Assembly: GCA_016802295.1 (NCBI GenBank)
Contig: JAESIW010000090.1
Coordinates: 749,557 to 813,556, forward strand
Direction of reading: 5' to 3'
Origin: Brachionus rotundiformis
Lineage: Eukaryota; Rotifera; Eurotatoria; Ploima; Brachionidae
Length of the DNA stretch: 64,000 nt
The translations under genes were made by a program, and so were the position numbers. The notes below the pieces were generated by a model, which had not been told where the DNA came from, made no database searches, and saw only the letters and a list, made by a program, of their open reading frames with translations. Positions 48,098 to 60,900 of the stretch are shown piece after piece. Each line of letters starts with the position of its first letter. Position 1 is the stretch's first letter.

Positions 48098-50150
48098 CAA
48101 ATCCCCACGACTGTACTTAGTCGAAGACTATGTGAGAAAAAAAGGATTTAGATAAAATAAGATGACTCTAAATTTCTTTGAAAATTGTCTTATCTAGCTT
48201 TTGTTCTCCATGGCCATTTTCTCTTTGGCTACTATTATTATTTGTTTTACTTTTATCTATATCTTTTTTTAATGGAAAAGCCGAATTTGCTAGCTTTATT
48301 TTGAAAATGAATTTTCAATTCCCTATCTATTTTTGTTTTACTTGATAACAAAATGATTATTTGGTTGCTTTGAAATTTTTGTTTCAAAACATACAAAATA
48401 ATTCATTTTGTTACTTCTATTGTTGATGTATTGACTGTATTTGTAAGTACGTGAGCACTTAATTCGATTGCTAAGCCGAACTGTTTCTAAATTGAGCGGT
48501 TCTAATATTTGAATTTTTTATATTTGTTTTGAAGAGACAAAAAGACTAAATACAAGATAGGATTAAAAAGGTGAAACAAAAGAAATTTAATCAAGTGTTC
48601 AAAAAGTGGCCAAATATTTTTCATCAAGAAATTAAAATGAAATCTTGCCAATCACAAAAGATAAAAGTTAAGGAATAATTTTGAGTTAAAAATTTGTATA
48701 GATGCTTTTACTAGGATTGAATGTAAGATTTGCTGATAATTTTCAATATGCTGTATAAAAGTAATAACTTAAAATAAAGATAATGTAAAAAAGAAATAAA
48801 AATATATCGAATTAAACGAACCTTTCGAATTAGCAAACAACTCTTTTTAATCGAGAAAAATAAAATTAAAATTGTCAGATTTTAGTTAGAAAATTTATTT
48901 TCAGGTATTAAGAACATTTTTAAGCTTTAGATTTTTGATATTTATTTTTAGGTTTTATTTTTAAAAATTCTAGTTTTCTACCAATTAAAATAAGACTGTT
49001 TGTTTATTTCTTTTATTTCTAATATCATTGGATAATTTGAAAATCTGAAAAATAAAATAAATTTATCTATATACATGAGAATAATTTTAAAGGTATTAAA
49101 ATTTTGGTTTTAAATTTTTATTCCATCATATTCTCATTAAGGTGTTCGTTATTTTTTCATTTTACTATAGCTTGTTTATCAGTAAAAAAATTATTTATTA
49201 TCAATAAGTTTATGAGAAAATTTCTAACTGCTTTAAAATGCACACAAAAATGGGTCTATAAAATTTAGACTTAGAACTTGGTACTTTTTATATTGCTCAT
49301 CGAAATTTAGATAAGAATTTAAAAATCGCTTAAGATTTTTGGCGATAATATAAATGTGGTTCAAATTTAGCATAAAACACCAAAAAAGTAATCTTAAAGG
49401 AACTTTCTTGTTTTAATCTAAAAACAATTTTTTATTGTAAGAGAAACACCAAGATTTATCGTGGATTACCACCAGGAGTATTGAATTTTTTAGTTCGACC
49501 GACTAATTGCTTGTGTTATGGCGTTTGGAATCTAATTTATCTTTTAAGTTAATCATTTTAAAAATAAACGCCACTAAATTAGTCTAATAAAGTAGCTTTA
49601 TTAAATAAATGCCTCTTTCATTAATATTTATTTTCTTCGATTAAAGATGTTGGCTAGAAATGCTAGATATTATCTATTTTTTTGTTTTTTTATTTGTTGT
49701 TTGTAACAAGTTGTTGTTTTTGACCAGAAGTAATGTTGCCTGATGCATCACTTCAATGTCTAATCTTTCTTAATGCCAATTGAGAATCTTTTTTTAATGA
49801 TTTGTTTATTTAAATGTTAGTTGAATTTTTGACAGACTTACTAGTCGGAATACTTCTTTCATTAAGATTATTTTTTTAAATAAGAAGAAGATGGTAATTT
49901 TGAATTTATCTTGATCTAATTTGCCATAGATCTCAGCAGTTTTTCTAAAAAAAACATTAGAATATCCAAAGTGAAAAGTTCATTTTAAAGAAATACAGGA
50001 CCAAAGTACTCATGCTAAGTTTTAGTTATGTTTACTGAAACAACAACAAAAAATTCTAATTGCTCAAGTAATATGCAAGATTTAGATTAAGATAATAATT
50101 TTTTGTAGTTTCGTCAGATTTTCTTGTTGCTTTGATTTTACTTGCAGATA

Positions 50151-50161
50151 CCGCGCGCGCC
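50151..50161. promoter_or_regulatory. CpG run upstream of CSL
   Basis: CCGCGCGCGCC stands out sharply in the AT-rich flank, about 620 bp before the CSL ATG. It may mark a promoter element or Z-DNA-prone site; its function is unknown. Confidence 0.2.
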
Positions 50162-50783
50162 TTCTATATTGTTTTATTTTTATACCACTAACTCATTTTT
50201 TATTTAAATATTTTTTTTACATAGACTTTTATTTTCATTTGCTCGCCTATTTTAATTAACTCCTAATTATCTCAGGTTGTTTTTAAAGATTTTTCTTTTA
50301 ACTTTAAATAAGATAAGGCTAATAAAAAGCAGATTTATTTCTTAAGTATATATTTTCTAGTTATAAATTCTGATTGATTTTGATATTTTAAATTTCGTTT
50401 TCATTTAATATTTGCTGTTGTATGACAAGTTTAAGCACTTTTCTCTTATCTTGACTAGTATTTATTTTTCATTTCTAATCCATTTATATAATCTTCTAAA
50501 AATCTTAGTATATTTCATTTCATTCTCATTTATCCTACTCATTGTAATTGTGCCTTTCGATTGTTGTCTTTTTGCTTTATGGTAATTAGACGCAAAAGAA
50601 ACTTTTACTAATTTAATTTTCATGAGCTTGTCTTTATTTTTTTAAGTTTTATTTTTTTAACACGAGCTACGCTTTTCGAATATATTTCAATTTTCAATTA
50701 TAATTGTTCATTTCACATAAACCAAATATAGCTACAATTTTTAAAGTTAATTTATTTATTAGAATATGATTTAGAGAAAATAA

Positions 50784-53337
50784 ATGATGAAAAACAATAT
50801 TGAAATTTCAGCACAAAACGTAGTAATGGACAACGACGAACTAGACATCGAAAACATAAGTGACAATGAAGTAGAGTTAGAAAACAAATGCGTTATGGAT
50901 ATTGAGACAGACCAATACAAAAATACTATGAAGCGAAAAAGTTATCCATTAATTTTGGATGATGAATTTCGCAAAAATATCCTCTTAAACAATTACAATA
51001 ATATTCTTACCAAAGAAGAAATTCCTATTGATTTATCATCAAAAAGATCCAAGATTGATAATTATTCACTAACAGCAGCTCTAGTAGCTGCTAAAAACTT
51101 TGGCTCATCCAAGCAACAATCATCTATTACTGATACACATTCTTCATCTTCATCATCTAGCTCAACTTGTGAATCACCTTCTCCTTCGTCCACTTCAACT
51201 GGTTTTTCATCTTCGTTTTCTGTGTCGTCTATTTCTCCGCCCTCTCCACCATTTGCTCAGCAATCGACACATCAACAATTTCTAAATCTGAACAGCCAAG
51301 CAAATCCTTTATTGCCTTATTTAATTTCAACTTCGTTAAATTTTGCAACAATTTTTCAAAATAGTCTTTCTTTTCCACAAAAATTTTTTCTTCAACCTAA
51401 TTTGCATTCTACACTAATTAATGGACAATTCGATTCAATAATTCACAATCACAATAATCAAAAGTTTAAAGATTTGAGTAAAAATTCTTCTGCAAATCCA
51501 AGAGTTATTGTACCCACGAGTTTTGCTGCGGATAAATGCCATAAATTTGATACTAATATGATGAGAAAATACTTAAAAGAACCTAAGGATATAACTGTTC
51601 TTATAATTCATGCTAAAGTAGCTCAAAAATCTTATGGAAATGAAAAAAGATTTTTCTGTCCCCCACCTTGCGTTTATTTAAAAGGCAGTATCTGGAGAAC
51701 TAACAGCAACAGTGGCAACAGCAGTAATAAAACTAATCATACAATTTCTAATCATAAATCACTTGTCAAACAGGATCAACAATTACAATCAAACGTATGC
51801 ACGTTTATTGGTATTAGTAATTCAGAACGTGAACTTCAACCCTTATTATTTGATAATAAAGTAAACATATCACAATAATAATTTTTTTGTTTTGCATATA
51901 TTAGATTTTTGTTTTCAATCCTAGAATTTTGCAGCAGCAAAAACAATGTTTATATCAGATTCAGACAAAAGAAAGCATTTTAAACTCGTATTCCGCGCTT
52001 ATTATAAATCAGGAATAGAAATTGGGTCATTTTTTAGCAATAATATAAAAGTTATATCAAAACCATCAAAAAAAAAGCAATCAGTGAAAAACTCTGATTG
52101 TAATTATATTTTTAATATAAATGAATTTAATTTTTTTTACAAATTGACTCAAGAATTTTATTTAAAGTATGTATAGCATCAGGAACAAGAGTAGCTTTAT
52201 TTAATCGCTTACGTTCGCAAACAGTAAGCACTCGGTACTTATTTTGTGACAATGGAATTTTCTATGCTAGCGCATATCAATGGGGATCGTTTATTTTATA
52301 TTTAATAGACGATAGAGATTGTGATAATGACGAATTCATTGTTAAAGATGGCTTTATTCATTATGGTGCTACAGTTAAACTTGTATGTTCTTTGAGTGGC
52401 ATGGCTTTACCTAAACTAGTAAATAAGAAAATTATCATTCTATTTGTTTGAATTAATCTTTAAAAATCTCATTAGATTATTCGCAAAGTGGACAAATCAC
52501 AAGTTGTTTTAGATGCATGTGATGCAGTATCTCAATTGCATAAATGTGCGTTTTATATAAAAGATTCAGATGATATGTATTTGTGTTTATCTCAAGATCG
52601 TATCATACAATTTCAAGTAAAGTAAAATGTGTTTTTTTCCTTAATTAATTATTTCTTTAAAAGGCAACAACATCTCCTAAAGAACATAATAAAGCCATAA
52701 TTAATGACGGTGCATGTTGGACAATTATCAGTACTGATGAAACAAGATATTCTTGGTATGAAAGTATGGGCCCTTCTAGCGAACCTATCACTCCAATTCC
52801 AATTGTAAATAGTTTGAAACAAGTAAGAAGCTTTTATTTTATCTTAAGTTAAAACTATTTAATAATAACAAAATAATCATGTTATAATTAGCTAAATGAA
52901 AATGAAAATTTAGTTTTGGACTTAAAAGGAGAAAATTTTAATTCTAATCTTAAAATATGGTTTGACGATATTGAATGTGAAACAAGTTTTAAGTAAATAG
53001 TGAGTCGTTTTAGTTTTTTATGAAATAAAATATTTTTCTATTTAGATGCTCAACTAATATAAGATGCAAAGTTCCAGATATCAGTTTAATGAATGAAATA
53101 CAAAGAGAAAATATTAAAAATCATAGACAGAAAGTTAGTTTTAAAATAAAATAATTAATGTTCTTATTTTTCTAAAAATTAAAGGTTTCAATATTGATGG
53201 TTCGAGAAAATGATGGAGTAATATACAATACAGGCTTTCAGTATACATATACAGATGCGAATTGTAAATTTGAAAAATTTTATGATAGTTTGAAAGATCC
53301 TACAAATGTTTATTTTCCTAAGTATTCTTTTAACTAA
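50784..53337 (+). CDS. RBPJ: CSL / RBPJ / Suppressor of Hairless, Notch-pathway DNA-binding factor
   Basis: Nuclear factor that binds TTCCCAC-type sites, represses without Notch and activates with Notch intracellular domain. Eight exons: 50784-51860, 51925-52099, 52168-52418, 52476-52616, 52664-52822, 52892-52992, 53046-53133, 53185-53337, giving 714 residues. The core starts near residue 255: KVAQKSYGNEKRFFCPPPCV, MFISDSDKRKHF, KVISKPSKKKQSVKN, FNRLRSQTVSTRYL, DGFIHYGATVKLVCS, IIRKVDK, QLHKCAF, LCLSQDRIIQFQ, INDGACWTIISTD and a C-terminal TIG-like domain ending FQYTYT. A Ser/Asn insert sits after CPPPCVYLKGS. The 250-residue N-terminal extension contains PIDLSSKR (81-88), a CtBP-type motif. 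Ubiquitous RBPJ fits better than the tissue-specific RBPJL paralogue, which is vertebrate. Confidence 0.95.
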
Positions 53338-53715
53338 TTCATTTTTTATGATATACAATATAATTGTAAATTTTTTATTTTAATTTCATTTTTTTAAAAT
53401 TGAAATTTGTCAATTAGATATTTATCAAGATTTTTGTTTCCGTTTTTCTTTTAATAAAAAATATTTTCTAAAATTAATTAATCTTCAAAATTAAATAATT
53501 AATACACTCAAGTTTAAGTATTTAATTAAACAAATTAAAATTAAATAAAGATAAATTTATTTTATTTTTAAAAAATAAATATAATAATTCAAACAACTTT
53601 GACTTAGTTATTTGAAAATTTTCAAGTTTTTTTTTTTAATTTTGAATAATTTTGTAATTTTTTCTTAAAAAATATCAAATATTTTTAAGATCTAGTTTAA
53701 TTTTTAATTTCCTTA
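53338..53715. other. Convergent 3' spacer between CSL and EFCAB7
   Basis: AT-rich sequence with an AATAAA near 53450 suited to CSL. The EFCAB7 3' end must also lie here. No coding sequence is seen. Confidence 0.45.
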
Positions 53716-56700
53716 TCAATCTATAATAATTGACGGTTTGCAACGAATAACCATATCTTTGTTTGGGTCTAAATTGGTTAGAAACATAACAGTCTTTGTT
53801 CTGTTTGGTTTTACATGAATTTTTCTTATAAGGTTGTTAATATTTGATAAACAATTTTCACTTTTAGAACAATTTATTTCAAGTTTGATTAGTTCACTCG
53901 AAATATTTTCAACCATTATTGCTGACCAAAAATCATTTTTGTAAACATGTAAATTTACTTCTGGTATATCTTTGATTAAGTATGTTAAACTCTAATTTAG
54001 AAAAAATCAAATAAATTTGTTATATATTTAATAACTGAATACTTTTGATTGTATAATTTGTTTTAAAAATGTTTCTGATGCTTTGATTTCATATATTTCA
54101 CTAAGTAATATTTGAAAATCGCTTGTTTCGCTATAAATATTTACAATAAAAGGAAAACTCTGGTAATAATGACAATTTTAACTAATGTTTAAAAAAAAGA
54201 ATTTAAAAAATACTTGATCGATTGTCAATGTATTATTGAATCCAAGATTAGTTAAACCCTTTATTATATCAGTTTCATCTTTATTTTCTTCTTGGGCTTC
54301 CATTAGATGTAATTTTAAGAATGACTTTTTCGTCAGCTCATTTCTATCAAATCCTACGAGTTCTTTATTAAGGATACAATTAATTATTTAATATTTGATA
54401 AAAATTAATCAATTGTGTTTGATTTAGAAAGAATCAAAAGTAATTAAATAAAGCTAACCACCAAGAAATTCCCATTCCTTATTAGGAATATCTTCATTTG
54501 ATCTAATAAAACTGTATAAATTGAACTCTTCCTGACTTAGTTTTCCATTTGAATCCAAATCAATCAAATCAAATACTAAATTTAGTGCGTCTCTTGAAAA
54601 ATTTAAATGTATAAGTATAATAATTTAATAAAATTATTTCTACCTAAATTTAGAAGATAAAACTGTTTTACCATTCAAATCTTGCTTTAATAATTGAACT
54701 TTATTTAATTTATCACTATTAAAATGTTTTTTTAAATGACATCCACTAGTAAATGGAAATAAAAAGTATCGACCAGATGTTAAATCAACTTTGCAACACG
54801 ATTTCTAATAAAATATATTGAAATTAAATTTAAAATTTAATAATCTACTAGTAGATTAAATTCATTAAATAGATAAAATATTTTAATACTACAATAAAAA
54901 TTAAATTTTTATATAAATTTTGTTATAAATATGAAGCCAAAGTTATTATAATATAGTTAAAGATTTATTTAAAAAATTACATTATCCAATTTTGTTTCTG
55001 TAAAGCATTCAATAGATAACTTATTATCATCTCTAATAATAAACAAACATACATCCATATTATCTAAGTTATGAACTAAAAATTTTGATTTTAAAGTAAA
55101 TTAAAGTAAATTTAATTCGATTAGCTTTTTCTATTTATATCTGAATATGAATTTTGAAAATAATTGCTTAGATAAAACTTTTATCCTTTATTAACTACTT
55201 ATACAATAAAAAATATATTTTCTGATTTTATTCAATCAATTTATTAGTATAAAAACATTTTTTTTGATTTATTAAGTCACAGAAAAAGCGAATCGATTTT
55301 CAAAGTTAAATTACTTGAATGAAGTTCAGTTTTAAAACTTTCAATTGTAAAGAATAAAGTTGAATTATGATGTAAATCTAAACAAAAGGAATTTGCAACT
55401 ATTCCATTTACATTTTCATTAAAATAAAAGCCTCCTTTAGTTGATTTATAAGACCATTTTTTTAGGTTTTTCGGATATTGTAGATTATATTCATTAAATG
55501 AATTTGATTTTGATGTCAATTCAAATTCTTTAACCTCTTTAAAATTATCGATTTTATTAGTAAAAATTTTACAATTGCCGAAATTTTTTGCATTTTTTTT
55601 TAATTTTAATTTATTTCTAATAAAAAAATTTAAATATTTAAAAGAAACATTTCAACTAAATTATTATTGCAAAATCTTTCGGTAAACAATTAACTATATT
55701 ACTTTTCTTATGAGATGCTTCGATATTTCGATTTGTCTTTATTTGTTTCAAATTTTTATTGAAATTGTCAGTTTTTTTATTGCGGTTTGTTTTCAAATAT
55801 CCAATATGTTCCAAAGAATCATTATTTCTATCAATACTATTATTGTTAAAATCATCATTAAAAGAGCGGTGCGATAACATCTGTTCGTTTTCGATTTTAG
55901 CTAAAAGATAGATTATTTTTTAACACTCTATAAATCTAAAATTAATACTTATCACATCCATTTTTTTCATTGTATTTCTTTTTGACTTTTTAATTGTTTC
56001 GATTATCATACCGATAAACTAATTAAGAAATTATTAAAATATTTTAAATTTATTATAAAAATTAATAATCAAATTCAAAAATAATAATTAATAATTTGTT
56101 AAGAAATTAAATTAACAAGAATACCCCCAAGAATGTAAAAATGAATATATATCAAATTATTATTTAATTATGATTTTGGAAATTTGATTAATAACTTATG
56201 TACATTACTTCTTCATAGCAAAATTTTCCATTTTTACGAATTTTGCAATCATTAAATAATTCTTCAATTTCTTCTTGATTTAATTCATCTCCTAACTTGA
56301 ATTAATATTTTGAGATTATTTTTTATCTAATTAATATAAAAAATAGCAAACTAGTTTAAAATCAATATTTTTGGAATATTATTTAATCGAAAATATAAAT
56401 CAATTTAACAGGCTTAAATAATAATTTTTTCTGAAATTATATGAATAAAAAAAATATTTTTTTCAAATTTTTAAGAACTAGTTTACTATTCTTAAATAAA
56501 TGTTAAAAATAAAATTATTAAATTAATTACAATATCTCCCAATTCATTTATTGTCATAAAGCCATCTAAATTTGAATCTAAAATTTTAAAGGCTAATAAA
56601 AGATCATCTTCTGAAGTTTTTTTTTCTTCTGAAGCTATTTTACAAAAAATATCTATATCGATATCTAAAAATGGTTTTTTCAATTATTATAAATATGCTC

Positions 56701-56936
56701 TAAATGATTTTTACAGTTATGCATATTCCAGTATTTTTCAATAGCTTTTTTGTCTGGATTTCTACCGCATTGATGTAGAGCTAGAATCAAATATTATTTT
56801 CTTTCTTTTTTATTGTTGCCAACATACCATTCATTAGTTTTTTGGGTGACTTAAGGCATCCATTGAATCCTTCATTTACTGTTACAAATGCTGCTTTGAA
56901 ATCTTCTAATGAGTCGAAGATATTAATTTTATTCAT
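53716..56936 (-). CDS. EFCAB7: EFCAB7, EF-hand protein of the ciliary EvC zone
   Basis: In vertebrates EFCAB7 anchors the EVC-EVC2 complex near the ciliary base for Hedgehog signalling. Thirteen exons, right to left: 56828-56936, 56715-56780, 56531-56664, 56209-56295, 55949-56018, 55703-55900, 55315-55536, 54981-55075, 54644-54804, 54459-54592, 54214-54362, 54043-54159, 53716-53991, giving 605 residues (human 629). Matches: ALHQCGRNP with IEKYW, an EF-hand loop DSNLDGFMTINE, NLKKWSYKSTKGGFYF, CFTETK, FTSGCHLKK, a second EF-hand DLDSNGKLSQEE, RNELTKKSFLKLHLMEA and PFIVNIYSE. The junction at 55537-55702 is ambiguous: other nearby sites break the frame, so I used the GTAATA donor with the acceptor at 55537. 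The rest is in phase. Confidence 0.88.
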
Positions 56937-57994
56937 TTTTTAAATGTTTTATCTAAATATCTTAATTTTATTTATAATTAATTTAAAAACTTATATTATT
57001 TTTAATAAAATTGAAAAAATCTAAATTCTACCAAATTATTAAATAATCCTACTAAAATATAAGTCAATTTTCTGATAATTTTTTACTTTTTGGTTTTTGA
57101 TTTAAAAAATAATTTTGATATATAAGTAAAAAATTGTTGCTAAGTTACAACAGATTTTTAATTCTTGGCCGATGAAAATATTATAACAAAATAGAATAAA
57201 AAATTTTTATAAATTATTTTTATATTATCCAAAACTAATACAGTCGTTAGAAATCAGTTTTTACTAATAATTTTTATTCTTGAAAACACATTGCTTTTAT
57301 ATTTAATTTGTTGTACTGATTAAATAATTTTAATTCGTTGATTTTATTTTTCCTTATTTTTTCTTTAATTTTAAGGTTTTTCCCAAAAAAAAAAACTCAT
57401 TAATTGACCTAACTTTAATAATGATAGATTTTTTGGTTTTCATGAAATCTACAAGCCTTTATTGTTTGGCTTTTTTGATATTGAAATAATTTTTTGATGA
57501 AATAACAAAATTAAAATTATCATGCTCAAAAATTATTAAAAAAATAAATAAAAGTAAACATTCAATGTTAAACTTAATTTTTTTATGTCTGTAAATTTCT
57601 GGAAAAATTTTATGTAGAATGAACTAAGAGATTAAAGAGGAAGAAATATTTCAAATCTATTTGTTTTATTAAATTATCTTTTAAAGTATTAAGAAGCAGA
57701 ATACTTGAAAATAAAAATAATCTTGAATTTTTACAAAAAAGCTGATAGTTTAATATTTTTAAATTGTGTTATTATTAATTAGATTTTAAAATGATGAATC
57801 AAAAAAAATAATAATTGATTCAAATTAGAATTGAGACAAAAATAATGACCATACATAGAATTAGAATTAGAATATAAATTTAAAAAAGAGTAAGTTTTAT
57901 AAAACTAAAATAACGTACAACTATTTTTATTCAAAACATTTAAGAAAATAGTTAAAACAAAATAAAAATAATAGTCATACATACTGATCAGCAA
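56937..57994. other. Divergent spacer, EFCAB7 and SF3B3 promoters
   Basis: About 1.06 kb separates two divergent start codons. AT-rich, no coding signal and no repeat that I can support. Both promoters should lie here. Confidence 0.45.
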
Positions 57995-60900
57995 ATGTAT
58001 TTGTATAATTTAACTTTACAAAAGGCTACTGCAATACACCTTGCAATTCATGGAAATTTTTCCGGAACAAAACAACAAGAAATAATAATATCTCGAGGTA
58101 AAATACTCGAAGTTCTCCGACATGATCCAAATACAGGAAAAGTGCATACCCTTCTATCAGAAGAAGTTTTTGCTATTGTTCGCTGTCTTCTTCCAATTAG
58201 ATTAACAGGAGGGACAAAAGATTACATTATAATAGGTTCAGACTCTGGACGAGTTGTTATTTTAGAATATAATCCACAAAAAAATATTCTAGAAAAAGTA
58301 TTTAATAACAATTTAGTATAAAATTAAAATTCTAATTCAATAATAATTAGATTCATCAAGAAACTATGGGTAAAACAGGCTGTAGGCGAATAGTTCCTGG
58401 ACAATACTTAGCAACCGATCCAAAAGGAAGAGCATTTATGATAGGTGCTGTTGAAAAACAGAAATTAGTTTATATTCTCAATAGAGATTCACAGGCTCGT
58501 TTGACAATCTCATCACCGCTAGAAGCTCATAAATCAAATACAATTTGCTTCAATATTGTAGGAATAGATGTTGGTTTTGAAAATCCAATGTTTGGATGCC
58601 TAGAAGTTGATTATGAGGAAGCAGATCAAGATCATACTGGAAATGCGTATTTACAAACTAAACAATTATTAACATTTTATGAACTTGATCTTGGATTGAA
58701 TCATGTTGTGAGAAAATTTTCAGAACCCCTTGAACAATATGCCAATATGCTTATTTCTGTTCCTGGTGGTTCTGAAGGACCAAGTGGTGTTCTTGTTTGC
58801 TGTGAAAATTATATAATTTATAAAAATTTTGGTGATCAATTAGATATCAAATGTCCAATTCCAAAGAGAAGGGTAAAATTATTAATTAAAGACTAATTAA
58901 TTTAATTTTTTTCAAAAGAATGATTTGGATAATGTTAATCGAGGTATGATATTTGTTAGCAGTGCAACTCACAAAACAAAATCAATGTTTTTTTTCCTGG
59001 TACAATCTGAACAAGGCGATTTATTCAAAATTACATTAAAAACAGATGACGGATTTGTAACTGAGATCCGAATAAAATATTTCGACACGGTTCCAGTTGC
59101 AACTGCAATGTGTGTCTTGAAAACTGGATTCTTGTTTGTAGCAAGTGAATTTGGAAACCAGTAAGTATCTTTATTTTTAATTTATTGTATTATTATAAAA
59201 TTTTTTAAAAGCTATCTTTATCAAATTGCTCATCTTGGTGATGATGATGATGAGCCTGAATTTAGCTCAGCAATGCCTCTTGAAGAAGATGAGACATTTT
59301 TTTTTGAAGCTAGGCAATTAAAAAATTTAGTGTTAGTTGATGAATTGGATAGTTTATCTCCAATTGTTTCGTGCCAAATAGCTGACTTAGCAAATGAAGA
59401 TACTCCGCAATTATATGTTACTTGTGGACGTGGACCTAGATCTTCTCTGAGAGTTCTTAGACATGGTTTAGAAGTATCTGAAATGGCTGTAAGCGAGCTT
59501 CCAGGAAATCCAAATGCTGTATGGACCGTTAAAAAGAGAGTCGATGATGAATTTGATTCTTACATTATTGTTTCGTTTTTAAATGCGACTTTAGTCCTTA
59601 GTATAGGAGAAACAGTTGAAGAAGTAACTGATTCAGGATTCTTAGGAACAATGCCTACAATATCTTGTTCACAATTAGGAGAAAACGCTTTGATACAAGT
59701 TTATTTAGAGGGTATTAGGCATATTCGTGCTGATAAACGAGTAAATGAATGGCGAGCCCCTGCTAAAAAACAAATTGTACAATGTGCAATAAATCAACGT
59801 CAGGTAGTTATTGCCTTAACAGGTGGAGAATTAGTGTATTTTGAAATGGATATTACTGGGCAGCTCAATGAATATACTGAAAGAAAAGATATGGGCACTG
59901 ACGTTGTTTGCATGGCATTAGCATCCGTTCCAAACGGAGAATTAAGAACAAGGTTTCTAGCAGTTGGATTAAATGATGATACTGTTCGAATAATATCTCT
60001 AGATCCTAAAGATTGCTTAATGCCTCTAGCTTCTCAAGGCTTGCCGTCTCCAGCTGAAAGTCTTTGCATAGTAGAAATGAAAGGTCTTGATTATGAAAAC
60101 TATGGGAATGTATCATTAGAACAGCAACAACAATCTACGCTTTTCTTAAATATTGGTTTACAAAATGGTGCACTCTTGAGAACAGTGCTTGATCCAACAA
60201 CTGGTGAACTCTTAGATACTAGAACTCGCTATTTAGGCTCTAGACAAGTAAAATTATTCAAAATCAATATACAGGGTTCTGAAGCTGTATTGGCTCTCTC
60301 TAGTCGAAGTTGGCTAAGTTATATGTTTCAAGGTCGGTTTCATTTAACACCATTATCATATGAAACTTTAGAGTATGCAAGCGGTTTTGCAAGTGAACAG
60401 TGTCCTGAAGGTATTGTTGCAATCTCAGCAAATACTCTGAGAATATTAGCTTTAGAAAAATTGGGCGCAGTCTTTAATCAAGAAATAAAACATTTAAAAT
60501 ACACTCCAAGGAAGTTTTCAATAAATTATGAAAATGGAATAATTTATTCGATAGAAACAGATCACTTAAGTTATACAGATAAAACTAGACAGGAAAAAAA
60601 AGAACAAATGGCTCAGCAGATGATTCAAGATGCTGATACTGATGAAAAAAGACTAGCTATTGAGATGGCAAATGCATTTATTTTAACTAAATTACCTGAA
60701 CAAACCTTTGGTGCACCAAAGGCAGCTTGTGGTATGTGGGCTTCTGCAATTAGAATTTCAGATGTTGCGACAAAAGATACAAAAAATTTAATAGAGCTTG
60801 AACAAAATGAAGCAGCTTTTAGTATAGCATTAGTCAAATTTTCTGCGCGACCTACTAATCATACATATTTGTTGGTAGGTGTTGCACAAGATTTGAAATT

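Larger units (their letters stand above)
39115..50783. other. 11.7-kb gene-free interval between MYC and CSL (head to head)
   Basis: No conserved reading frame apart from the LINE relic at 42720-43430. Most of it is AT-rich simple sequence, including an ATT microsatellite near 42020-42040. Around 47400-48500 the sequence is less simple and holds a GATA-type inverted pair and a CACGTG E-box. Both neighbours are transcribed away from it, so it must contain both promoters. Large intervals beside dosage-sensitive regulators often hold enhancers, and I infer that here. Non-coding RNAs cannot be excluded. Confidence 0.5.

Noticed and set aside
49441..49540. GC-richer stretch reading like a short peptide (YRGLPPGVLNFLVRP)
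   Set aside because: Too short and without a clear family; might be a transposon scrap but I cannot support it.
58298..58350. Longer open frame at the end of SF3B3 exon 1
   Set aside because: Stopping at the GTATTT donor restores the conserved join to IHQET; the extra residues do not match the family.
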